Shown here: positions 16,995 to 24,199 of the stretch, one piece after another
Layout of the letters: every line of letters starts with the position of its first letter
Numbering within the stretch: the first letter of the stretch is position 1
Source: Cyanobacteria bacterium TMED177
GTDB taxonomy: Bacteria > Cyanobacteriota > Cyanobacteriia > PCC-6307 > Cyanobiaceae
Length of the DNA: 24,199 nucleotides
Assembly (NCBI GenBank): GCA_002170825.1
Contig: NHIA01000042.1
Location: 4,255-28,453, forward strand
Direction: 5' to 3'
Notes under the pieces: generated by a model
The model's input: only the letters and a program-made list of their open reading frames with translations
Told to the model about the DNA's origin: nothing
Databases searched by the model: none
Translations under genes and position numbers: made by a program

Positions 16995-17049
16995 GATCGG
17001 GCCACCCCCGATACGCTCTGCGGACTGAATAAACAATTCTGTCGGTTCC

Positions 17050-17439
17050 ATGAGCGACGCCAGCACCGAAGTTAAGGACCCCGCGACCGACGCGACGCCT
17101 GCGGTGGACGCGTCCGTGGGCGCCGAAGACACCGCCTCGTTCACCGAGCGCTACAGCGAAGTGTTGGGCAAGGTCAACGACACCCTCGATCAGGTCGACT
17201 GGAATCAGATGGGCCGGATCGGAAAGATCGTCGGCATCTTCGCCGCTGTGATCGTGGCCCAGATCCTGATCAAGGGCATCCTCGACACCATCAATCTCCT
17301 CCCAGTTGTTCCCGGACTGCTGGAACTTCTCGGTGTTGTGGTGGTTGGCCAGTGGAGCTGGAGGAACCTCACCACCAGCGAAAAGCGCACCGCCCTCGTT
17401 CAGCGCGTTCAGACCCTGCGTCAGGAATACCTGGGCTGA
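17050..17439 (+). CDS. curT: CAAD-domain / CURT1-like thylakoid membrane protein
   Basis: The 129-residue protein has an acidic, Ala/Thr-rich N-terminus (1-30), an amphipathic region SFTERYSEVLGKVNDTLDQVDW, two membrane segments at about 57-77 and 81-104, and a basic amphipathic helix EKRTALVQRVQTLRQEYLG at the end. This is the CAAD fold, first seen appended to cyanobacterial aminoacyl-tRNA synthetases and shared with the thylakoid-curving CURT1 proteins. As a stand-alone protein it most likely shapes or organises thylakoid membranes, by analogy with CurT. No synthetase domain is attached. Start ATG 17050; the stop is 4 nt from the convergent fructosamine kinase stop. Confidence 0.88.
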   Translation: MSDASTEVKDPATDATPAVDASVGAEDTASFTERYSEVLGKVNDTLDQVDWNQMGRIGKIVGIFAAVIVAQILIKGILDTINLLPVVPGLLELLGVVVVGQWSWRNLTTSEKRTALVQRVQTLRQEYLG

Positions 17440-17443
17440 CGCA

Positions 17444-18334
17444 TCAGCCGAGGTCACGGGCCAGTTTCTGCAGACTGGCCCGGCTCTGATTGCGGTAACT
17501 CCCGCCGAAAAGATTGGCGTGGTTCAACACGTGATACAGGTTATAAATCTCAACCCGTTCGTCCCAGTTCGGTCTTGCGGGTAAAACACTGAAGTAGCCG
17601 TCATAAAACCGCCTGCCAAACCCGCCGAACAACCGGGTCATGGCCAGATCAACCTCAGGATCGGCCCACCAGCAGGCCGGATCAAACAGGCTCCCCCGTT
17701 CATCGGCCAGCACACCCGCATTGCCTCCCCAAAGGTCGCCGTGCACCAGGTACGGCGAAATGTCGAGCTGATCGAGACACTCTTTCAAACGCTCCAGCAC
17801 CCGCTCCACCGATGGGCCTGGCAAACCCAGGTCGCCGACCAGCTCCAACTGTGGACGGAGTCGCAGGTCCACAAAACAGGCACCCCAGCTGTCGCGCCAT
17901 CCCCCCGGCTGCGGCCCGGCACCGATGTACCCATCCCGATGCCAGCCGTAGCGATCGTTTGAACCCCCTTCCGAGGCTTGATGGAGAAGGGCAAGCCCAC
18001 GGCCGAGGGAGGCCTGATCACCGCCGCTGAGCTCAAGCCATGGCAACAGCATCACGGCACCGCTGGGCAGCGCTGACAGGGCCAGAGGTGCTGGCACCGC
18101 AATGGATTCCGCATCGGCATAGCGACGCAGAGTCCTCAAGGCCTCCGCTTCCACCTCGAACAGGGCCATGGCAGCAGGACCGCCACTTTTGGCGAACAGA
18201 CGTCGGCCATCCCCGAGGGTGAGACACCAGGCCTGATGAATGCAGCCACCGGCCACAGGCTTCACATCCAACAGCTCCACGCCAGCCAATGGCCCCTCTG
18301 GTGCCACCAGCTCCTGCTGCAGACGAGGGTTCAT
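17444..18334 (-). CDS. Fructosamine/ketosamine-3-kinase family protein
   Basis: Soluble kinase of the fructosamine-3-kinase (APH-like) family, which phosphorylates sugar-amine adducts so that they fall off glycated proteins or small molecules. The 296-residue protein from ATG 18334 shows [11 protein letters not shown] and FAKSGG (ATP-side lobe), then the catalytic loop HGDLWGGN (198-205, Asp200), metal-binding [22 protein letters not shown] (Asp218) and a C-terminal [17 protein letters not shown] block typical of the family. The much longer open frame upstream, to 18778, is only antisense to the carotenoid gene. It diverges from that gene with about 39 nt between starts. Confidence 0.93.
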   Translation of the reverse strand: MNPRLQQELVAPEGPLAGVELLDVKPVAGGCIHQAWCLTLGDGRRLFAKSGGPAAMALFEVEAEALRTLRRYADAESIAVPAPLALSALPSGAVMLLPWLELSGGDQASLGRGLALLHQASEGGSNDRYGWHRDGYIGAGPQPGGWRDSWGACFVDLRLRPQLELVGDLGLPGPSVERVLERLKECLDQLDISPYLVHGDLWGGNAGVLADERGSLFDPACWWADPEVDLAMTRLFGGFGRRFYDGYFSVLPARPNWDERVEIYNLYHVLNHANLFGGSYRNQSRASLQKLARDLG

Positions 18335-18373
18335 CGCCGGCTTGCGTTCATCTGTTGCCAGCATGCAACGGTT

Positions 18374-19888
18374 TTGTGGAAACCCTTGGATTCGTCCGGC
18401 GTGATCGTGATCGGTGGCGGCATCGCCGGCCTCACCGCTGCAGCACTGCTGGCCAAGGAAGGGGTCGCGGTGTCCCTGCTGGAAGCGCACCATCAACCGG
18501 GTGGTTGTGCCGGCACCTTCCGCCGGGGGTCGTGGGTGTTTGATGTGGGCGCAACCCAGGTTGCCGGCCTTGAAGCCGGCGGGAGCCATGCACGGTTGCT
18601 CCGGCATCTGGGCCTGCCGCTGCCGGATGCCGAGATCCTGGATCCGGGATGCATGGTGGACCTTGGCGACGGATCCAAGCCGATCCCGCTCTGGCATGAC
18701 CCGGAGCGCTGGAGGCTGGAACGCAGCAGCCAGTTTCCGGGCAGTGAACCGTTCTGGCGACTCTGCGAAGCCATCCATCGCAGCAACTGGACCTTTGCCA
18801 GCCGCGACCCCGTGGTCACGCCGCGCTCACTCTGGGATCTGCGCCAGCTGATCACGGCTCTTCGCCCGGCAACGGTTGCATCCGGCCTTTTGACGGGGCT
18901 GACCATGGCCGACCTGCTCCAGCTCTGTGGCTGCGGCGACAACCTGCGGTTGCGGCGGTTCCTCGACCTCCAACTGAAGCTCTATTCCCAGGAGCCCGCC
19001 GATCGGACCGCAGCCCTCTATGGGGCGACCGTTCTGCAAATGGTTCAGGCACCGCTTGGGTTGTGGCATCTGAACGGCTCGATGCAGGTGCTCAGTGACC
19101 AGCTGAAGCAGGCAATCGAAGCAGAGGGGGGGCGCGTGCTGCTGCGCCATCGCGTCACAGCCCTCGAACCAGGCCAGCAGGGCTGGCAGGTGAGGGTGGA
19201 TGGCCCATCTGGCAAGAGCCAAATCCACCACGGAGCGGATCTGGTCTGCAGCCTGCCACCGCAGTGCCTGCTGGATCTGATCCCATCGCCAATGCTGCCG
19301 AAGCGCTACCGGGATCGCCTGAAAAGCCTGCCCGAACCCAGTGGAGCCCTGGTGCTCTATGGCGCTGTCCGGCGTGATGCATTGCCGACTCCATGGACGG
19401 GACACCTTCAACGGGCGGGTGACGATCCCGGATCCCTGTTCGTGTCGATCAGCAAAGACGGGGACGGCCGTGCCCCGGCAGGGCAGGCCACCCTCATCGC
19501 CAGTGTGTTCACCCCGACCGCCGACTGGTGCACGTTGGAGGAAACGGCTTACCAAACGCGCAAAAGCCAGTGCCTTAAAGCCATCCGCCATCAGCTCAGC
19601 GACTGGCTGGGGCTGTGCGAACAGGACTGGTTGCACGCAGAACTGGCCACGCCAAGGGGGTTCGCCGGCTGGACCGGACGTCCTCGAGGCATGGTGGGCG
19701 GCCTGGGCCAGCACCCGACGCGCTTCGGTCCGTTCGGACTGGCGGGTCGCACACCGCTGCCGGGCCTTTGGCTCTGCGGGGACAGCCTGCATCCCGGGGA
19801 GGGCACGGCTGGGGTGAGCCTCTCGGCATTGAATGCGTGCCGTCAGCTGATGGCGGCCCGGGGCCAGCAGCTGCTGCTCAGGAGCTGA
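18374..19888 (+). CDS. crtD: CrtD-like carotenoid desaturase/isomerase-family flavoprotein
   Basis: FAD-dependent carotenoid oxidoreductase. The 504-residue protein from TTG 18374 begins with a Rossmann motif [18 protein letters not shown], then [14 protein letters not shown], and ends with [25 protein letters not shown], which is the C-terminal FAD-binding signature of phytoene desaturase-like enzymes. The overall pattern and [17 protein letters not shown] suit the CrtD (C-3',4' desaturase) branch, but CrtH/CrtISO-like function cannot be excluded from sequence alone. Other starts are ATG 18236, which would run through the 5' end of the fructosamine kinase, and GTG 18401. The last 11 nt overlap the end of convergent tyrA. 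Confidence 0.82.
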   Translation: MWKPLDSSGVIVIGGGIAGLTAAALLAKEGVAVSLLEAHHQPGGCAGTFRRGSWVFDVGATQVAGLEAGGSHARLLRHLGLPLPDAEILDPGCMVDLGDGSKPIPLWHDPERWRLERSSQFPGSEPFWRLCEAIHRSNWTFASRDPVVTPRSLWDLRQLITALRPATVASGLLTGLTMADLLQLCGCGDNLRLRRFLDLQLKLYSQEPADRTAALYGATVLQMVQAPLGLWHLNGSMQVLSDQLKQAIEAEGGRVLLRHRVTALEPGQQGWQVRVDGPSGKSQIHHGADLVCSLPPQCLLDLIPSPMLPKRYRDRLKSLPEPSGALVLYGAVRRDALPTPWTGHLQRAGDDPGSLFVSISKDGDGRAPAGQATLIASVFTPTADWCTLEETAYQTRKSQCLKAIRHQLSDWLGLCEQDWLHAELATPRGFAGWTGRPRGMVGGLGQHPTRFGPFGLAGRTPLPGLWLCGDSLHPGEGTAGVSLSALNACRQLMAARGQQLLLRS

Positions 19889-20753
19889 GCTCGGAAGATG
19901 CCTGGAGGAATCCGGGCCGAAGAGCCTGGGTGCGGGACAGTTCTCTGCGCAGCTGATCCCAGTTGTTTCTGAGCACAGCATCCTCAAGCTGCTCCAGGCT
20001 CCAGCGGTAGGCCGCCAGGGCCTTCAGCACAGCCTCACGGTTGCTGGAGGCCATGGCCACGCCAAGGTCGGGATTGCCTGAACCGATGCGGCTGGTGTCG
20101 GCAAATCCACTGGAGGCAAGCGCTTGCGCCAGTCGCCGGATCTCAGGATCCCGTTCGTCTCCCGCCGTGCGGAGAAGAGCCGCACTGACCAAAACCGGCA
20201 TATGGGAAATCAACGCCACCGCCTGATCGTGCTGGCCGGCGGCAGCGGTGAACCAATGGCTGCCCAATTGGGTGGCCAGGACCTGCACTCTGGCCAGAGC
20301 CTCCGGCTCAGTGCCGGCATCGGGCGTGGCGATCCAGGGTCGGCCCCGAAACAGATCGCATTGTCCGGCCTCCACGCCGGCCGATGCCGTACCGGCCATG
20401 GGGTGACTGGCGACGAAGCGCGGATGCAGTGGCTTCCAACGGTCCAGCACCGGTTGCTTCACGGAGCCCACATCGGTAATCACGGCGTTCCTCGGCAGCG
20501 CGTCCACCAGGGCCGGATCGGGCTGCAGAAGAGCGGGGATGGGCAGAGCCAGCACCACCAGATTGCAGCGTTGAAGACAGCTCGGATCGGTGCTTACCGC
20601 ACTGACGAGACCACGGGCCAGGGCACGGTCCGCCGTCTGCTTGCGATGCACCAGCCCCTGCACCTCCCAGCCATGGGAGCGAAGATCCAGCCCGATCGAT
20701 CCACCGATCAGGCCAAGACCAACAATCCCGATGCACCCTGCTTCCACGCCCAT
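19878..20753 (-). CDS. tyrA: Prephenate/arogenate dehydrogenase (TyrA)
   Basis: NAD(P)-dependent dehydrogenase in tyrosine synthesis; cyanobacteria generally use arogenate with NADP, which is the likely reaction here. The 291-residue protein from ATG 20753 has [16 protein letters not shown] near the N-terminus, ITDVGSVKQ, and [15 protein letters not shown] with the conserved histidine, followed by an all-helical dimerisation part ([29 protein letters not shown]). There is no chorismate mutase or ACT domain. A TTG at 20762 is the only extension. The 3' end overlaps crtD by 11 nt; the 5' side is a structured divergent gap with two inverted repeats. Confidence 0.95.
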   Translation of the reverse strand: MGVEAGCIGIVGLGLIGGSIGLDLRSHGWEVQGLVHRKQTADRALARGLVSAVSTDPSCLQRCNLVVLALPIPALLQPDPALVDALPRNAVITDVGSVKQPVLDRWKPLHPRFVASHPMAGTASAGVEAGQCDLFRGRPWIATPDAGTEPEALARVQVLATQLGSHWFTAAAGQHDQAVALISHMPVLVSAALLRTAGDERDPEIRRLAQALASSGFADTSRIGSGNPDLGVAMASSNREAVLKALAAYRWSLEQLEDAVLRNNWDQLRRELSRTQALRPGFLQASSELSS

Positions 20754-20770
20754 GCCCCACAAGGTCCTCA

Positions 20771-20783
20771 GACCATGTTGGTC
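20771..20783. repeat. Short perfect inverted repeat upstream of tyrA
   Basis: GACCA-TGT-TGGTC is a perfect 5-bp dyad with a 3-nt centre, 18 nt upstream of the tyrA ATG. It abuts an 8-bp palindrome TCGATCGA (20782-20789). Both lie in the 81-nt divergent gap and could be operator sites or an RNA hairpin in the tyrA leader. Confidence 0.4.
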
Positions 20784-20808
20784 GATCGATTGCGATGAAC
20801 TCTTCTGC

Positions 20809-20834
20809 CGCTGAACCCTGCGTAGGGTTCAGCG
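20809..20834 (+). promoter_or_regulatory. Perfect 11-bp hairpin immediately before the helicase-like ATG
   Basis: Arms CGCTGAACCCT (20809-20819) and AGGGTTCAGCG (20824-20834) pair perfectly around a GCGT loop. The right arm ends at the base just before the ATG at 20835. No T-tract follows, so it is not a standard terminator. It may be a protein-binding dyad in the tyrA/helicase-like divergent promoter region, or an RNA hairpin that would hinder or tune ribosome entry. Confidence 0.75.
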
Positions 20835-22280
20835 ATGCTTGAAGCTCAGGCCCACAGCCACCTCAAGTCCCTGCTGCGGCGGGAGGAATCGAACTGGCCC
20901 CATCACCTCACCCTGAGCAGGTTGGTGGGTCGCAGCATCAGGCGCCGGGATCGAACGCTGATTCGCCTTGCACCAAGCCGGAAGCAACGCTGGTGGCTTG
21001 GGCTGTTGATGCCCCTGTGTCTGCAACCCAGCTCAGCGGTGCTGGTGCTGACGCCAGGCCAGCGGCAACGGTTGCTGAATGTGGAACGCCCCCGTCTGGC
21101 CCAACAGGGATTCCGCCTGGCCTGCTGGGAGGGCAGCACCCCACCACCGGCCGAACAGCTGTGGCTGCTCGACCATGCCGGCCTGATCCAGGCGCACCGT
21201 CAAGGTGTGCTTGGCGGGCGTCAGCTGCTGATTCCAGAGATCGATCAGCTGAGCGCACGGCTGCGCCAGTCAATGGCGATCCGACTTGAAGCCGCTGACT
21301 GGGAACGGCTGCGCCAGGCCCTTCCCCAGGCGGACCACCTTTTGCTGGAGCGGTACGAACGCCTCAGCCGACAGCTGTTCCGGGAAGCGACCCACGCCCA
21401 CGCACGCATCCGTCTGGAAGGCAGTTCCTGCCAGAGCCTCCGGGATCTGCTGGGCGTGTTGGGCCCCTGTCCCGAACCATGGGCTGACCTGCTGGCGAGC
21501 GATCCTCGCCACTGGGCGAACTGGGCGGAACTGGATCACAGACTGCTGCAGTGGAGCTGGTGCCTCGAACCATTGGAGCCTCTGGAACAACTGGAAGGGC
21601 TCCTGCGTGATCGTCCAGTGCTGATGCTGAGTGAAACCGGCGAAACAACCCGCCTGGACCATGAGCTTCAACAGGCCGGCGCCGTACCAGGGGTCACCGC
21701 TGTGCTGCGGGAGGCGGAGCTGGAGGAACCGCTGCCACTCTTCGCGCCCCGCCGCCAGCCGCTGCCCAACACGGAGATCTATGCCCAGCATCTGCTGGAA
21801 CAGAGCCGACGCCTGATTCTCGGTCGCCCCGGGCTGACCATTCTTTTGCTGGACGACGCCGCCCTGCGGCACTCCCTCACCGCATCCCTCGCTGCGGAGT
21901 TCGGCACCCGGGTCCAGGACCAGTGCACGGCACCCCAGGAGAACGGGGTGATCAGTGGCAGCTGGTCCTGGTGGCTGCAGCATCTGGATCAGCTGCCGGA
22001 GCCGGAGCAGATCATCATCGGCATGCTCCCGATCGCCAGCCTCACCTGTCCGATCACGGCCGCACGGGTCGACCGGCTGAAGCACCAAGGCACGGACTGG
22101 TTCCGTTCGCTGTTGTTGCCTGAAGCGCTGCGTCTCATCCCCGCTGCGGTGGCCCCCCTGCGCCGATCCAGCGGCCGGCTGGCTGTGCTGGACGGACGCC
22201 TTCGCGGTCGCAGCTGGGGTGATCAGATCCTGCAGTGCCTCGAACCATGGCAACCGCTCAATCGCCTGCTGCCGGACTGA
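20835..22280 (+). CDS. Degenerate DinG-like superfamily 2 helicase (pseudohelicase)
   Basis: The 481-residue soluble protein has the layout of a DinG/XPD-like helicase with its catalytic motifs lost. Where Walker A should be the sequence reads LIRLAPSRKQRWWLG (42-56). A motif-Ia-like VLVLTPGQRQRLL (69-81) remains. The DEAH position has LLIPEIDQLS (131-140). The C-terminal part, LPEALRLIPAAVAPLRRSSGRLAVLDGRL then SWGDQIL (from 428), lines up with the DinG motif VI block, but the QGxGRxIR core is changed to AAVAPLRRS. No Fe-S cysteine cluster is seen. It probably cannot hydrolyse ATP; a structural or DNA-binding role is inference. It is preceded by a strong hairpin and followed after 49 nt by a small membrane protein gene. 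Confidence 0.72.
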   Translation: MLEAQAHSHLKSLLRREESNWPHHLTLSRLVGRSIRRRDRTLIRLAPSRKQRWWLGLLMPLCLQPSSAVLVLTPGQRQRLLNVERPRLAQQGFRLACWEGSTPPPAEQLWLLDHAGLIQAHRQGVLGGRQLLIPEIDQLSARLRQSMAIRLEAADWERLRQALPQADHLLLERYERLSRQLFREATHAHARIRLEGSSCQSLRDLLGVLGPCPEPWADLLASDPRHWANWAELDHRLLQWSWCLEPLEPLEQLEGLLRDRPVLMLSETGETTRLDHELQQAGAVPGVTAVLREAELEEPLPLFAPRRQPLPNTEIYAQHLLEQSRRLILGRPGLTILLLDDAALRHSLTASLAAEFGTRVQDQCTAPQENGVISGSWSWWLQHLDQLPEPEQIIIGMLPIASLTCPITAARVDRLKHQGTDWFRSLLLPEALRLIPAAVAPLRRSSGRLAVLDGRLRGRSWGDQILQCLEPWQPLNRLLPD

Positions 22281-22329
22281 GGAGACAAGCCCTGGGCTGC
22301 CTAGGCTGAATGGTGTGACTGCATCCGGG

Positions 22330-22578
22330 ATGGGAGAAGCTCGACGTCGCGCCGCCCAGGGCCTGCCACCACGTCCGCGCAAGACCGATGCCAAAAGCGT
22401 CGACACCTCGCCAAGGATCGTGTCCTGGATCCCGCTGACCCGGAATCAGACCCAGCAGTTCGTGGCCGTCACCACCCGTGGCGCCTGGATCGGCATCGGC
22501 GCCATGGTGGTGTTTTGGGTGACCGTGCGTTTCATCGGTCCCGCCGCTGGATGGTGGACCCTGGCGGACACTCCGTGA
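22330..22578 (+). CDS. Small cyanobacterial membrane protein (DUF2839-like)
   Basis: The 82-residue protein starts MGEARRRAAQGLPPRPRK, a start I associate with the cyanobacterial DUF2839 family, and has one hydrophobic segment at about 52-70 (AWIGIGAMVVFWVTVRFIG). The N-terminal half is basic and should face the cytosol. Function is unknown. ATG 22330; a GTG at 22315 is in frame five codons upstream. It lies between the helicase-like gene and the DUF1815 gene, all on the plus strand. Confidence 0.75.
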   Translation: MGEARRRAAQGLPPRPRKTDAKSVDTSPRIVSWIPLTRNQTQQFVAVTTRGAWIGIGAMVVFWVTVRFIGPAAGWWTLADTP

Positions 22579-22635
22579 GCGCTGGCGAACAAAGGCCAGG
22601 GCAGACCACCCAAAAGCTGAAGAGAACCTTTAAAC

Positions 22636-22655
22636 TGGGTCTCATTCAGGACCCA
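22636..22655 (+). promoter_or_regulatory. Leader hairpin that covers part of the ribosome site of the DUF1815 gene
   Basis: TGGGTC (22636-22641) pairs with GACCCA (22650-22655). The likely Shine-Dalgarno AGGA (22648-22651), 7 nt before the ATG at 22659, lies half in the loop and half in the stem. A -10-like TAAACT sits at 22631-22636, overlapping the left arm, so the transcript might begin inside or after the hairpin. Confidence 0.35.
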
Positions 22656-22658
22656 TTG

Positions 22659-23015
22659 ATGTTTCCCCGCCTCGCAGAGCATTACCGCTCCGTGGTTCAG
22701 GATCTCGTAATGAGCCTGCAGGCCCTGGCCTCTGGACTGAAGGAAGCAGGGGTCACCGCCAGCTGTTACTCCTGTGGCGACGGCCGGGATGGCCACGGGG
22801 CATCGTTCGTTGCCGACCTTGGCGACAGCCACGTGGTGCGCTTCCTGGTGTCCGATTTCGGCATCAGCTGGGTGGAATCCCGCAATGGCCGTGAATTGGT
22901 GAAGCTCGAAGGCGCTGAAGCCATCCAGGAATTGCAGCGGATGACGGAGATGCTTCAGCAACGCAAGGCGGAGGGCAGCGCGCACAGCCACCCATCCACC
23001 CCTGCCCTGGCCTGA
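22659..23015 (+). CDS. DUF1815 family protein
   Basis: The 118-residue soluble protein matches the cyanobacterial DUF1815 family as I remember it: MFPRLAEHYRSVVQDLVMSLQ at the start, HVVRFLVSDFGISWVE in the middle, and NGRELVKLEGAEAIQELQ near the end. It has a CxxC-type pair, Cys36 and Cys39 in ASCYSCGDG, followed by a Gly/Asp-rich turn. Function is unknown; the cysteine pair allows metal or redox roles but does not prove them. A longer frame from 22515 overlaps the upstream gene and was rejected. The stop is one base from the convergent recA stop. Confidence 0.86.
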   Translation: MFPRLAEHYRSVVQDLVMSLQALASGLKEAGVTASCYSCGDGRDGHGASFVADLGDSHVVRFLVSDFGISWVESRNGRELVKLEGAEAIQELQRMTEMLQQRKAEGSAHSHPSTPALA

Positions 23016-23016
23016 A

Positions 23017-24147
23017 TCAAGCCGCTGCGTCGCTGGCCTTGACGTCAGCGGGTGCAGGTGCATTAGCGGCGCGGGCCGATGCCGCCAGCGGGCGCATCGA
23101 ATTGGCCTTCACTTCAGAACCCTCGGTGAGTTTCTGACGCACCAGCTTCTCGATTGTTTCGGCAGCCTCGGGGTTTTCTTCCATCCAGGTGATGGTGTTG
23201 TCCCGGCCCTGGCCGATGTTGTCGCCCTTGTAGCTGTACCAGGCCCCTTTGCGAACCACCACGCCGGTCTCCTCGGCCAGATCCAGCAGACAACCCAGGG
23301 TGCTGATGCCACGGCCGAACAGGATGTCGAACTCGGCGATACGGAATGGCGGAGCAACCTTGTTCTTGGCCACCTTGACCTTGGCCCGGATCCCGAATTC
23401 CTCGGTCCCCTTCTTCAGGGTCTGAATCCGGCGGATGTCCAGGCGAACAGAGGCGTAGAACTTGAGCGCATTACCGCCGGTGGTGGTTTCAGGGTTGCCG
23501 TAGGTCACGCCGATCTTCAGGCGCAACTGGTTGAGGAAGATCACCGTGCAGCCGGACTTGCCGATGTTGCCGGTGATCTTGCGCATCGCCTGACTCATCA
23601 AGCGCGCCTGACTGCCGACGGCCAGATCCCCCATCTCGCCTTCGATCTCAGCCCGAGGTGTCAGGGCCGCCACCGAGTCGATCACAACGATGTCAACCGC
23701 CGCGGAACGCACCAGCTGATCGACGATCTCCAGTGCCATCTCTCCGGTATCCGGCTGGGACACCAGCAGGTTTTCCACATCCACGCCCAAAGAGGCGGCG
23801 TAAACCGGATCCAGGGCATGCTCGGCATCCACAAAGGCAGCCACACCGCCACGCTTCTGCACCTCGGCGATGGCATGCAGGGTGAGGGTGGTCTTACCGG
23901 AGCTCTCCGGTCCGTAGATCTCAACGACACGCCCTTTGGGATAGCCGCCACCTAGGGCCAGATCCAGGGTGAGGGCACCGGTGGAGATGGTTTCCACCCG
24001 CATCCGGGAGGCATCGCCGAGGCGCATGATCGACCCCTTGCCGAAATTGCGCTCGATCTGGCCGAGCACCAGATCCAGCGCTTTGTCGCGCTCGCCGGAG
24101 GAACGGGGATCGGAACCGGAGGCGGCGGATTTCATCTCTGCAGGCAT
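23017..24147 (-). CDS. recA: RecA recombinase
   Basis: ATP-dependent strand-exchange protein central to homologous recombination and the SOS-type response. The 376-residue protein shows Walker [10 protein letters not shown] (79-87), [32 protein letters not shown], the L2 loop region [30 protein letters not shown] (recognised by its parts) and a C-terminal domain with [17 protein letters not shown]. The C-terminal tail is Ala/Pro-rich rather than the acidic tail of E. coli RecA. ATG 24147. About 50 nt of upstream sequence are in the window; I see no cyanobacterial-type LexA box there. Confidence 0.98.
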   Translation of the reverse strand: MPAEMKSAASGSDPRSSGERDKALDLVLGQIERNFGKGSIMRLGDASRMRVETISTGALTLDLALGGGYPKGRVVEIYGPESSGKTTLTLHAIAEVQKRGGVAAFVDAEHALDPVYAASLGVDVENLLVSQPDTGEMALEIVDQLVRSAAVDIVVIDSVAALTPRAEIEGEMGDLAVGSQARLMSQAMRKITGNIGKSGCTVIFLNQLRLKIGVTYGNPETTTGGNALKFYASVRLDIRRIQTLKKGTEEFGIRAKVKVAKNKVAPPFRIAEFDILFGRGISTLGCLLDLAEETGVVVRKGAWYSYKGDNIGQGRDNTITWMEENPEAAETIEKLVRQKLTEGSEVKANSMRPLAASARAANAPAPADVKASDAAA

Positions 24148-24199
24148 GGAAGCAACCTGAAACTAAGGAACGAGAGATCCAATGCCACAGAAGCGCCGA

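Noticed and set aside
18827..19987. Minus-strand 386-codon frame opposite crtD
   Set aside because: Low-complexity shadow of the FAD protein gene, with no motifs.
24148..24199. LexA box or SOS operator upstream of recA
   Set aside because: I looked for AGTAC-N-GTACT-like dyads and found none in the 52 nt available; the control region may extend past the window.
1..24199. CRISPR arrays, insertion sequences, tandem DNA repeats, HIP1 (GCGATCGC) clusters
   Set aside because: I scanned for them by eye and found no transposase, no regularly spaced repeats and no HIP1 enrichment.

Overview
The window looks like chromosomal DNA from a marine picocyanobacterium, most likely Synechococcus (subcluster 5.1-like). 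This rests on the genes, which include photosystem I subunit PsaD, a stand-alone CAAD/CURT1-type membrane protein, the cyanobacterial-type glutamate-cysteine ligase, cyanobacterial PEP carboxylase and DUF1815/DUF2839-like proteins. The DNA also looks GC-rich and is packed almost without gaps. I see no mobile elements, CRISPR array, rRNA or phage genes. This is core chromosome, with one tRNA (Arg, anticodon CCG).

Layout. 1-4.9 kb: hemF (minus) diverges from a plus-strand run mrp-rodA-histidine-kinase-like gene, joined by a 2-nt gap and a 4-nt GTGA overlap. 4.9-11.6 kb: psaD, then trpE-gshA-ppc linked by two ATGA overlaps, then a GNAT-like gene. 11.6-13.4 kb: tRNA-Arg (minus), recF with an ambiguous start, and speD. 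13.4-17.1 kb: larE (minus) diverges from a tandem-duplicated corrinoid adenosyltransferase gene, followed by a minus-strand pair of a JAMM/MPN protease gene and a moeB-rhodanese gene overlapping by 11 nt. 17.05-20.8 kb: curT (plus), fructosamine kinase (minus), a CrtD-like carotenoid oxidoreductase (plus) and tyrA (minus). 20.8-24.2 kb: a helicase-like protein that has lost its ATPase motifs, two small cyanobacterial proteins and recA (minus).

Functionally the window covers tetrapyrrole, aromatic amino acid, glutathione, polyamine, corrinoid and molybdopterin/sulfur-transfer metabolism, PSI, carbon fixation by PEP carboxylase, cell-wall elongation, thylakoid architecture and recombination (recF, recA).

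The most unusual points are: (1) a DinG-like helicase fold without Walker A, DEAH or the arginine-finger motif, preceded by a perfect 11-bp hairpin ending one base before its ATG; (2) a histidine kinase that keeps its phospho-acceptor histidine but has lost the N and G1 boxes; (3) a JAMM protease overlapping an E1-like MoeB-rhodanese gene; (4) a duplicated CobO/BtuR domain protein; (5) a recF whose conserved N-terminus has no standard start codon. All functional statements come from reading the sequence and from knowledge of the families. No database search was run.
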